43,062 bases of DNA from an uncultured Saprospiraceae bacterium (GTDB taxonomy: Bacteria; Bacteroidota; Bacteroidia; Chitinophagales; Saprospiraceae): positions 1-43,062 of the forward strand of contig CALDTK010000087.1 of the NCBI GenBank assembly GCA_937924035.1, in the 5' to 3' direction. The notes beneath the pieces are model-generated. The model did no database searches. It was not told the origin of the DNA and saw only the letters and a list, made by a program, of their open reading frames with translations. Below, piece by piece: positions 17,394 to 27,000 of this stretch; the first letter of the stretch is position 1; each line of letters opens with the position of its first letter. A program made the translations under genes and the position numbers.

Positions 17394-20300
17394 ATGCGCA
17401 CACTCTACACACTTTTCTTATCAAGCCTACTCCTACTTTTACTTGCTACCGAAGGACTAGCACAGTGTCCAAGTGTTATTCAAGGAGATCCTGTAGCAGG
17501 TAGTGCTTGCTATTTTTGTCCATTTCCTGCCGGCGGGATTAGTGGTACTAACTTGGGATCGCCACCAACCTTAGGTGGAGCTTGGTGTACAAGTATTGAA
17601 AATGATCAGTTTATAGGGTTTACTGCGATTTGTAATACAGTACAATTCGGAGTTCAAGTTTCGAATTGTGCAGGTGGAACAAATGGAGATGGACTCCAAA
17701 TAGCAATCGTTGACGCAGATTTTAATCTTTTTAATTGTGTATCAGGAATAGTTAGCGGTTCGACCTACAGTGCCACTTTACCGGCCTGTGGAGACTATTA
17801 TATCCGATTAGATGGTATTTCGGGATCAGCGTGCGACTATACCATTACGCCTGCCGCGGGAGTTTTGGATGACAATTTTATGGCGCCTACAGCCCCTGCT
17901 ACAATTAGCGGTCCTACATTCTTATGCGCAGATCAGTCAGGCCAATACCAAGTAACTCCACCTTCTGGATTAAACGCGTGTCCTGGTGGAGCAAGTATCT
18001 GCTCGAGTCTTTGTTGGGATATTTCATATAGCTCGCCTTTGCTCGCTTCAGAAGTAACAGCCACGCCCACCGATGCTTTTGGCTTTGGATGTATCGATAA
18101 CCAAGAAATGGTTGTTGAGATTATGGTCGGCGATCTGAGCAGCTTGCCACCAGGATCTACGGATACGATCTTCCTAAGCTCTACACCTGATTTTGGTTGT
18201 GCAGGACCAGGAACTCAAAGTGAAGTACTAGAAATAATTGTATCGAGGCCTCCAGATAGCTTCGCTATCGTATTTACTTGCCCTGGCGAAGACTATTTTT
18301 TAAATGGAACAGGGTATTCTCCAGGAGGTCACGTTGTCGAACTTTTTGACCCGTCAGGATGTCCTTTCGATTTGAACCTCACTGTTCAACAATATCCTCC
18401 AAACTTTGGGCCCACTCTCCCTCTAGCGGTTTGTGGTTTTACTGGAGCTACCATTTGTCCTAGTAACCCAATCGTTAACCCAGCTCCTGGGTTGAATACC
18501 TGTAATCTCGGGCCTATTGCAGCCAATGGGTGTGACTCATTAATTCAATATGATGTCTACTATCTTGATCCAATGGCGGAGATTACTGCGTTAGATACCG
18601 CATTGGATTGTACCATGCCTACCGTTACTGCTTCAGTAATTCCAGGTTCAACACAAGGAGATACAATTGCATACGATTGGACCACAAACGGAGGAACATT
18701 TACAGCGAATGGCGACAATACTGTAATCACCATTTCAGATTCTGGATCATATTTCTTAGAAGTGATCATGTGGAGCGATGCTGATCCTTCCCAAACGTGT
18801 ACAGCTCGCGATACAGTAATTGTAACAAGCCTCTCCTCAAATCCACTGGATACACCTATGATAACGGGACCAATAGGCGTTTGTGTAGGTGCGACAGCTA
18901 CCTATTCAACGATGGCTGATCCAAACCTGACCGCTTACAATTGGAGTGCTGTAGGATCTACGACGTCATTCCCTTCCAGCAACACCTTTGATGTTGTTTG
19001 GAATACTGCAGGAACGTATGATGTTTGTTTAACAGTTGAAGACATTTGTCAAACTAGCGAAGAACGCTGTATCGAAGTTGTCGTCGGTAATGACCAGCCT
19101 ACTTTCACTTTAGAAGGTGCCACTGCTTCTTGCGTTAACGGTCAGCTTGCTCTTGGCATTACCCCTTTCCTTTCAACAATCAATTACACGATTACAGGAA
19201 TTCCTCCGGGGGCGACAGCAGTCATAGATAATGATACCGTAAGAGTAACTGTTGCCAACAGCGGAGGAGACATTTGTATTACTGGTCAAGGTAACTGCGG
19301 CCCTTCAACAGAAATATGTGAAACGCTTAATATTAGCGGAAGTGCCGGAGCCCCACAAATTAGCGGACCTTCTCCAGTTTGTGCAGGAGATCCCTTCCTT
19401 TATCAAATAGCTAGTGATCCACTAATCTCTCAAATTGTTTGGACCATAACAGGAGGCACGTTGAGTTCGTCAAATACGACAGCAACTACGGTTACTTGGA
19501 CCGTTGGGACAGGAAGAGAAATCTGTGTTGAAATAACAGATAATTGCGGTGTGGTACAGCAAGACTGTCTACCTGTGGTGGTAAACCAAGGTCCAACGGC
19601 TACGATGAGAGGGGGCGGACGATACTGTGCAGGAAACAATGACATAACTGTCGAAGTAGATTTCACTGGACTACCTCCTTTTACGTTTACCTATCTCGTT
19701 GGCGGTACACCGCAAACATTTTCTTCCAATGTATCTCCGTATGTAATTAATACGCCAGTCCCAGGAAATTATACCTTGACTGGGATTTCAGATGCTTCAG
19801 GCTGTGTAGGCATGATGAGTGGATCTGCTATGGTTGTCGAAGATCCTTTGCCAACGGCAAGCCTTTCAGGTGCTTTTGATTTATGCGCTAACTCAGGAAA
19901 TCAAATTTCATTTGATGTTACGCTAACAGGTACAGGGCCTTGGGAATTAGAGCTTGCATTAGATAATGCTCCTTTGACGCCTGTTACAGTAAACGCTTCG
20001 CCGTATACGGCAACTGTTTCAACAGCTGGAACTTATACGGTTAGTAGTCTTATAGACGCTACTACCTGTGCAGGTTCTGGATCAGGATCAGTTGTGATTA
20101 CAGAGCGTCAACCAGTAAGTATAGTTTCTGTCCAGGACTCTTGTCTTACCAATAACGGCGGGTTTATTGTAATTGTCGAATTGACAAATGGAGATATAGC
20201 AACCTATCAAAACACAGGTTCAAACACTGGAAGTTTTAGCGGAAGCGTATTCACATCAGATCCAATCCCTTCAGGAAATGGATATTCATTCATTTTTAGT

Positions 20301-23300
20301 GACCAATTCGGTTGCAGCCCTCAGACGGTTACACAAGCTATTGTTAATTGCAATTGTGCAAATGAGGCAGGCTCGATGGCTCGAGATACTGTGAGCCTTT
20401 GTGGACCAGGTACCATTACACTTCCCGCTTCTACCAGTGGGCAAGGGGCAATGGGAGAGCCAAATGATGTATTAGCTTTTTACCTACACACTGGAGCGTT
20501 TGGATCACTAGTAGGTGTATTAGATTCTGCACTAACTCCAACCTTTACGTTTGATGCAGCTCGATACTCACTTGATCAAGTTTATTATGTATCGGCGGTA
20601 AGTGCAGATGGCACGGCTGCAGGCTTCCCTGATCAATCTGATCCTTGTTTGGACATCGCTCTTGGTCAACCAATTGTTTGGCGCAGTCAGCCAACAGTTC
20701 AAATTATCGGGGTGGCGGATGCATGCGCAGGAGATGAAGCTATTGTCTCTTTACTACTCACAGGTAATTTTCCGATTACGGTAAACTATACCCTCGGTGG
20801 AATAGCAGCAAGCCAAACGTTTGCCGCAAGCCCTGCGAGCCTTCGTATTACGGTACCAACAACAGCCCAAACATTCGCACTCACAAGTATTGCAGATGCT
20901 TTTGGCTGTTCGACGGCAAATTCCTCCTCAGAAATTATTGACCCGTTGGAGGAGGTGGCAATCACCGGTCTCGATGCTATTTGCGATGCTTCGGCACAAA
21001 ATTATACGGTGACTTTCATGATCTCTAGCGGAGATGTTGCGACTGCAATGGTGTTACCTGCAGGAAGTGGAACCCTGACTGGGAATGTGTTCACTTCAAA
21101 TCTCATCCCTTCTGGTACTGGATACAGCTTTACTGTTGCTGACGATAATGCATGTAATATGCTTCCCGTGACTGGGGGGCCAGTGAATTGTAATTGTCCA
21201 AATAGTGCAGGTACCATGGCGCAGGATACTGTCAGCCTTTGTGGTCCTGGAAACATAACACTCCCTGCAGCCTCAAGTGGCCAAGGTGCCACCGGTGAGC
21301 CGAACGACGTATTAGCTTTCTATCTCCATTCAGGGCCCTTCGGTTCGCTCGCTGGAGTGTTGGATTCTGCATTGACACCGAGCTTTACATTCGATCCCGC
21401 ACGATTTGCTTTTGACCAAGTTTATTATGTTTCTGCCGTAAGTGCAGATGCAACAAGTGCAGGTTTTCCTGACAGATCGGACCCATGCTTGGATGTTGCC
21501 CAAGGCCAGCCAATTGTATGGCGCAGCCTGCCAACAGTACAGCTCAATGCAGTTTCAGATGCTTGTGCAGGAGATGAAGCCATCGCAACCCTAATCCTTA
21601 CAGGCAATTTTCCTCTTACCGTAAATTATACTTTAGGCGGAATAGCAGCAAGCCAAACCTTTGCAACTAGTCCTGCAAGTCTTCGTGTTACCGTTCCTAC
21701 TACTGCTCAAACTCTTGCACTCATTGATGTTGCAGATTCGTTTGGTTGTAGTTCAACAAACTCTTCTTCAGTGAGTATTACACCACTGGCTGAGGTGGCC
21801 ATTACTGGTCTTGATGTTGAATGTGATGCTGCCGCCCAAAATTTCACAGTAAGCTTCATGATCTCCAGTGGAGACTTGGCAAGTGTGATGGTCCTTCCGG
21901 CTGGAAGCGGTACGCTGTCAGGAAATCAGTTTACCTCTAATCCCATCCCGGCCGGGATGAGCTACAGTTTTACAGTATCAGATGTGAATGCTTGTAACTC
22001 ACTACCCGTAGCAGCAGGCCCCGTGAGTTGTAGTTGTATCAGTATGGCAGCTCCAATTGGACAGGATACCTTGAGAATTTGTGGGGCAACTCCTTTAACT
22101 GCCACACACTCCCATGCAAGCTCTATACTTGATTCAGATGATGGCTCAGGATACGTTCTGCACGATGCTAATGGGACAACATTAGGAACAGTATTCGGTC
22201 AATCTTCAACACCAACGTTCAATATTGACTTGACAGCAGGCATGACTTTCGGAACGGTATACTACATCTCTCCTGCCGTTGGAAACCTCCTAACTGGCGG
22301 CATACTTGATCTTGCTGATCCTTGTCTAAGTGTGTCCTCTGGTACTCCTGTTATTTGGGAGGATGGTCCAACTGCAGATCTTCAAGGGGAGACTGTTATT
22401 TGCGAAGGTGGATCGACAATGATCACTTTTGTCTTTACAGGTAATGGTCCTTTTACGGCGACTATGCTGACTTCAGATGGAGGTCGCGATACAACCTTTA
22501 CGACTCCAGGTCCAACCGTTTCTTACTTTGTGTCTCCGAGTACAGGGACAGTCTATGTTTTGACGGAAGTGAGCACAACAAGTTGTACAATTTTCCCAAA
22601 TGATACAGTTCAAATCGATGTGGATCAACTACTCACCGCAGGATCTTTCTCTGGAGACCAAACGCTTTGTGCGAATGATGATTCTCAAATTGACCTAAGT
22701 AGCCTATTGTCTGGTGCAGATGTTGGCGGCCTTTATGCACAATCAAGTGGCCCTTCAGCAACAGGACTGAATACTACGACAGGTGCATTCTCAAACACTG
22801 GGCTTTCTGGAGGCCAATACGAGTTTACTTATACCGTTGGCTCTGGAGGAGTATGTCCAACGGATCAAGCTATGCTCACCGTCAATTTGACGCCTTCTCC
22901 AACGGCTGATGCAGGATTAGACCAAATGTTGACATGTGACGAAACCATTGCTAATCTTGGAGGAACAGGTTCGAGTGTCGGTTCAGGGATTAGTTATGCA
23001 TGGACAGGAGGACCTGTTGCTGATCCTGACGCCGCTCAAACAACAACAACCGTAAGTGGAACCTACACGCTTACAGTCACAGATTCAGCTGGCGGATGTA
23101 CAGTAAATGAAGATGTCATCATTGATATCAGTAACGACAGACCGAATACGGTTGATGTTACCACCTCTCCTGTTGATTGCGAAGGTGGAGCCACAGGTAG
23201 CATTTTCGCGGGAAATGTGGCTGGAGGAACCGCACCATATAGGTTTTCTTTGAATGGAGGTACTCCTGCATTAAATGGCGAATTTTCAAGCTTAGATCCT

Positions 23301-23918
23301 GGAACATATACGCTACTTATCACAGACGCAAACGGCTGTGCATATCAAGAAGACATTACGATTGATGCTCCTGAAGCGCTAGATGTTGGTGCTGGTCCTG
23401 ATCTCGAGTTGAATTTTGGCGAAAGCCAGATTATAGATTTACTAACGACAGGTGCAATTGAGACGATCTCTTGGAGTGGGGGACCCTTCACCTGTGTTGA
23501 TTCGAATTTTTGTGAAGAGATAACGATTTCACCAACAGCCAGTACTTTCTACAGCGTCACGGTTGTTGACTCGAATGGGTGTGAAGCTACCGATGCAATC
23601 CAAGTGATCGTGAGACGAGATCGCCCCGTCTTTTCTCCTACGGCCTTTAGTCCAAACGGAGACTTAGTCAACGATATCTTCTACTTACGATCTCCTGAAG
23701 GTGTAATTGCTTCGATCAACTCATTCCAGATATTTGATCGTTGGGGGGAAAGTGTTTTCCTCTTAAATAACATTCCACCTAATGATCCAACTTTCGGTTG
23801 GGATGGCTCTTACAATGGCGAGGTTATGAACCCTGCGGTATTCGTTTTCGTGGTCGAAATTGAATTTACAGATGGTGTGACAGAAACGATTAGAGGAGAT
23901 TTCAGTCTAATTCGGTAG
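17394..23918 (+). CDS. Giant secreted surface protein with T9SS type B C-terminal domain (colinear paralogue of the 31101 gene)
   Basis: A 2174-residue protein with a leucine-rich signal peptide ending GLAQC. The N-terminal domain (about 24-165) contains AGSACYFCPF, AWCTSIENDQFIGF and DYYIRLDGISGSACDY; the 31101 protein has the same domain. Residues about 165-740 hold Ig/PKD-like and CPGE-type modules. Residues about 740-905 are two 'GGG..C.G...F..TG.GP' modules. Residues 908 to about 1657 are three copies of a 280-residue super-repeat. After further beta modules (about 1740-1915) come a SprB-type repeat (about 1920-1985; GGTAPYRFSLNGG), a linker and the type B sorting domain from residue 2079 (FSPNGDLVND, IFDRWGESVF, GWDGSYNGE). 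T9SS should place it on the surface; adhesin or fibre is the likely role. No catalytic motif is seen. Confidence 0.9.
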   Translation: MRTLYTLFLSSLLLLLLATEGLAQCPSVIQGDPVAGSACYFCPFPAGGISGTNLGSPPTLGGAWCTSIENDQFIGFTAICNTVQFGVQVSNCAGGTNGDGLQIAIVDADFNLFNCVSGIVSGSTYSATLPACGDYYIRLDGISGSACDYTITPAAGVLDDNFMAPTAPATISGPTFLCADQSGQYQVTPPSGLNACPGGASICSSLCWDISYSSPLLASEVTATPTDAFGFGCIDNQEMVVEIMVGDLSSLPPGSTDTIFLSSTPDFGCAGPGTQSEVLEIIVSRPPDSFAIVFTCPGEDYFLNGTGYSPGGHVVELFDPSGCPFDLNLTVQQYPPNFGPTLPLAVCGFTGATICPSNPIVNPAPGLNTCNLGPIAANGCDSLIQYDVYYLDPMAEITALDTALDCTMPTVTASVIPGSTQGDTIAYDWTTNGGTFTANGDNTVITISDSGSYFLEVIMWSDADPSQTCTARDTVIVTSLSSNPLDTPMITGPIGVCVGATATYSTMADPNLTAYNWSAVGSTTSFPSSNTFDVVWNTAGTYDVCLTVEDICQTSEERCIEVVVGNDQPTFTLEGATASCVNGQLALGITPFLSTINYTITGIPPGATAVIDNDTVRVTVANSGGDICITGQGNCGPSTEICETLNISGSAGAPQISGPSPVCAGDPFLYQIASDPLISQIVWTITGGTLSSSNTTATTVTWTVGTGREICVEITDNCGVVQQDCLPVVVNQGPTATMRGGGRYCAGNNDITVEVDFTGLPPFTFTYLVGGTPQTFSSNVSPYVINTPVPGNYTLTGISDASGCVGMMSGSAMVVEDPLPTASLSGAFDLCANSGNQISFDVTLTGTGPWELELALDNAPLTPVTVNASPYTATVSTAGTYTVSSLIDATTCAGSGSGSVVITERQPVSIVSVQDSCLTNNGGFIVIVELTNGDIATYQNTGSNTGSFSGSVFTSDPIPSGNGYSFIFSDQFGCSPQTVTQAIVNCNCANEAGSMARDTVSLCGPGTITLPASTSGQGAMGEPNDVLAFYLHTGAFGSLVGVLDSALTPTFTFDAARYSLDQVYYVSAVSADGTAAGFPDQSDPCLDIALGQPIVWRSQPTVQIIGVADACAGDEAIVSLLLTGNFPITVNYTLGGIAASQTFAASPASLRITVPTTAQTFALTSIADAFGCSTANSSSEIIDPLEEVAITGLDAICDASAQNYTVTFMISSGDVATAMVLPAGSGTLTGNVFTSNLIPSGTGYSFTVADDNACNMLPVTGGPVNCNCPNSAGTMAQDTVSLCGPGNITLPAASSGQGATGEPNDVLAFYLHSGPFGSLAGVLDSALTPSFTFDPARFAFDQVYYVSAVSADATSAGFPDRSDPCLDVAQGQPIVWRSLPTVQLNAVSDACAGDEAIATLILTGNFPLTVNYTLGGIAASQTFATSPASLRVTVPTTAQTLALIDVADSFGCSSTNSSSVSITPLAEVAITGLDVECDAAAQNFTVSFMISSGDLASVMVLPAGSGTLSGNQFTSNPIPAGMSYSFTVSDVNACNSLPVAAGPVSCSCISMAAPIGQDTLRICGATPLTATHSHASSILDSDDGSGYVLHDANGTTLGTVFGQSSTPTFNIDLTAGMTFGTVYYISPAVGNLLTGGILDLADPCLSVSSGTPVIWEDGPTADLQGETVICEGGSTMITFVFTGNGPFTATMLTSDGGRDTTFTTPGPTVSYFVSPSTGTVYVLTEVSTTSCTIFPNDTVQIDVDQLLTAGSFSGDQTLCANDDSQIDLSSLLSGADVGGLYAQSSGPSATGLNTTTGAFSNTGLSGGQYEFTYTVGSGGVCPTDQAMLTVNLTPSPTADAGLDQMLTCDETIANLGGTGSSVGSGISYAWTGGPVADPDAAQTTTTVSGTYTLTVTDSAGGCTVNEDVIIDISNDRPNTVDVTTSPVDCEGGATGSIFAGNVAGGTAPYRFSLNGGTPALNGEFSSLDPGTYTLLITDANGCAYQEDITIDAPEALDVGAGPDLELNFGESQIIDLLTTGAIETISWSGGPFTCVDSNFCEEITISPTASTFYSVTVVDSNGCEATDAIQVIVRRDRPVFSPTAFSPNGDLVNDIFYLRSPEGVIASINSFQIFDRWGESVFLLNNIPPNDPTFGWDGSYNGEVMNPAVFVFVVEIEFTDGVTETIRGDFSLIR
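20115..22363 (+). repeat. 840-bp coding super-repeat, three copies, last one truncated
   Basis: Aligned units start at 20115, 20955 and 21795, exactly 840 bases (280 residues) apart. Copies 1 and 2 share long near-identical stretches (DTVSLCGPG, NDVLAFYLH, DQVYYVSAVSAD, NYTLGGIAASQTFA). The third diverges in its second part and lacks the third part. Confidence 0.9.
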
Positions 23919-23935
23919 TGTCGCTTGCTGTTTCG

Positions 23936-23943
23936 TACATTTG
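23936..23943 (+). promoter_or_regulatory. Candidate -7 promoter element for the 24011 giant
   Basis: TACATTTG matches TAnnTTTG exactly, 68 bases before the ATG at 24011. The nearest TTG (23925-23927) is too close to be a -33 element. Transcription from here would include the nested hairpin at 23962-23990 in the leader. Confidence 0.35.
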
Positions 23944-23961
23944 GTAAGCCTTCAAGTTTAG

Positions 23962-23990
23962 CGGTTTTGGCAAAAGCCGACTGAAAACCG
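23962..23990 (+). other. Nested inverted repeat in the leader of the 24011 giant
   Basis: CGGTTTT (23962-23968) pairs with AAAACCG (23984-23990) around an inner GGC-AAAA-GCC hairpin (23969-23978), with a 5-base bulge on one side. No T-run follows, so it is not a typical terminator. It includes GGTTTTGGCAAAAGCC, a degenerate copy of a short motif seen elsewhere in the window. Confidence 0.5.
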
Positions 23991-24010
23991 ATTGAACAAG
24001 GGCTGGAACC

Positions 24011-27000
24011 ATGAACGCCCCACACATTTTCCGCTACGTGCATCAATGGTGCGCGATGGTAGTTGCTATAGTATGCGCTACTGGAGCATTTGCTCAGCCT
24101 TGTGTGTGCGTGGACTGCCCGCAGCCTATTCCAACGGTAAGTGATTTTCAGGTTTGCATTGATATGAACGGATTGACCAATCCTACATTGGGTGCGAACG
24201 GTCAAGCGGTTTGTGGAGTGAATCTTGAGTTCACACATGACTACATTGAGAATCTTTCATTAACGCTCACAAGCCCAGCAGGGCAACAGGTTCAGCTACT
24301 TGGGCCAGGCCTATCAGGTGCAAGTACGATAGCCACTCCAGGTGCCCGTTGGAATGTTGACCTACTCGATTGTACAGCCGCAGTCTCTCCGTATCCAGGT
24401 ACTGGGCCGCAATTTTCTGGAAGTAATACAACCTGGCAAGTATTCGGTAATTATTCCGGGTCTTACTACCCTTATATAGGCTGCTTGTCCGATTTCGACA
24501 TGGGACCTGCGAACGGACAGTGGTGCCTGCGCGTCGTGAGTACTGCTATCATCACCAATAACGATCGACTCGTCAACTTTTCAGTAGACTTTTGTGATGA
24601 TACTGGTGAAGGTTGTTGTTATGCAGAGACGCCTTTTAGCCCGTCATTTGGTCTTGACACTACGCTTTGTCAAGGCGACACAGCCTTACGAGATTTCGTG
24701 GACTTTACACCTCAAAGTGCTCGAGATTACCTCAATCGACTTGTCGTATCGCGAAACGATACGATTCTTGAGTATGCTGTAGACACCTTTGATCTTCAGG
24801 GAGCTTTACCAGGCACCTACGATGTCTGTGGCATTTCATATTGGCTAGGAAATTCGGCAGCATTACCGCCTGCTGGTACTCCGTTGAGCGTCTTGACGAA
24901 CGCGTTAACAACAGGAGTACTTTGCGGAGAGCAATCAGTTAGTTGTTTACGATATGTCGTACTGCCTGCTGTTAGTAGCGTCGTCATCGATACGGCAATT
25001 TGCGAAGGAGAGACTTTAATCGTTGACGGAGTTCCTTATTCTTCATCAGATTCTTTGATAATAAACCTTACTTCAGGTGGGGGCTGTGATAGTCTCATCG
25101 ATCTCCGCTTAAGGGTTCTTGTCGCCGACACCTCGATGCTAAGGGATAGTATTTGTGAAGGAGACACATTCCGAATTGACGGGGTGGACCTCACAACAGG
25201 TGGCGATTACAATTTTGCGTTTACCAATCAATTTGGCTGTGACAGCCTTGTGGAGTTGGAGCTCATTGAATTTCCGAGGTACGAAACGAGCAAAGATACT
25301 GCTTTTTGTGCCGGAGGTGGGGTACTTCTAGGGGGTGTGTTGGTTTCTTCTCCTGGGGCCTTTCGGCAAAACCTGCAGACTATCAATGGGTGTGATTCAA
25401 TCATCAATTGGAATCTCACAGAACTAAATCCAACTGCTGAAATTCGTTACACGGATTCTGTACTTACCTGTGCTCGAACTTCAATACCACTATTAGGGAT
25501 CACCCCTCCAGTGCCGAGCGGTACAATTTTGACTACTTCGTGGCAGGGTCCGAACTCGTCTACAGCCAGCACCTCAAACTGGCAGGCAACAACTCCTGGG
25601 TGGTACTACCTAGAACAGACCTTAAGTTTTGGCGGAAGCTCATGTACTGCAATAGATAGCGTATTTATCGATCAAGATTCCGCTATCGCTGGAGTGGTGC
25701 TTCCTGATACGCTAAGTCTAACATGTCTAGTTGACACGCTTCATTTATCACCTCAAACATCGGGAGGGGTGCCATACATTTTTCAATGGGATCTCCCCAC
25801 AGGGACGAGTCAGGATAGTGCTCAGGTGGCAACAACTTCGGGAAGTTATCGTGTGATCGTTGAGCGTACAGATAATGCGTGTAGAGATACCGCTTTTGTA
25901 GTGGTTGTAGAAAACCGAAGGATTCCAGGTATTGCTTTTAGTACACCAGATACACTGACCTGTACAAGAGACTCAGTACGATTAGATGCATCGGCTAGTC
26001 TTGCTCCGAATATTCAAGTCGAATGGAGGTCTAGTGGTAACATGTTGATCCCAAGTCAAAATGGGGTAGCGATCACTACTTTAATAGGTGATTACAGTCT
26101 TCTCGTTAGAGACACCATTAATGGTTGTTTAGACAGTGCATTGGTGCAGGTGGTTAATGACACCTCGGGTCTTCAATTGCAGCTCTCCGTTTCTGACACG
26201 CTCACCTGCGTGCGAGATAGTGTGACTTTGACAGCTATTCCAAATGAACCGATTTCGAGCTTATTTTGGATCAGCCCTGCGGGAGATACCATAAGCTCTG
26301 CAACATCAGTAAATGTTGGAGCAGCCGGTGTATACGAGTCAATCGCAATTTCAGCATTAACTGGCTGTAGAGTACAAGAAATAATAGAAGTTGTTCAGGA
26401 TACACTTCGCCCTACTGCGATAATCCAACAACCCGATACCTTGAGGTGCTTTCCACCTTTAGTTGTGCTTGACGCAAGTTCATCTATGGGTGATAACCCT
26501 ATCTCTTTTCTTTGGGAATTCACCTCTACGCAAGTCATTACAGGAACAGCTACACCTAGATTAAGTACGGCTGGTGGAGGAATTTATGAAGTTATTGTAA
26601 CGGACGATATAACGGGTTGTGCAGACACTACTTCAGTTGAGGTTATAGAGGATCGAGATCCTCCTTCTGTTGATGCAGGCCCTGGAGGTCAAATTACATG
26701 TAGCGCATCAACGGTTTCTTTGGGCGATCCGGGGGCCAGTACAAATGGACTTAAGTATAGATGGACGACAATGAGCGGAAACATTATCGGGTTTCCAGAT
26801 GGAATTGTAGCCACTGCTTCGCTCGAAGGAGAGTACGTTCTCACCGTCTCTGATTCATTGACAGGTTGCATTGCGCGAGATACGGCAATCGTGACTCGGG
26901 ATCAAGATGTTCCAATCGTTTCTATACCAGACACCAATCTGATTAGGTGTAACCAGCAATTCATTAACTTAAGTGGATCAGGATCGAGTATTGGAACAGA

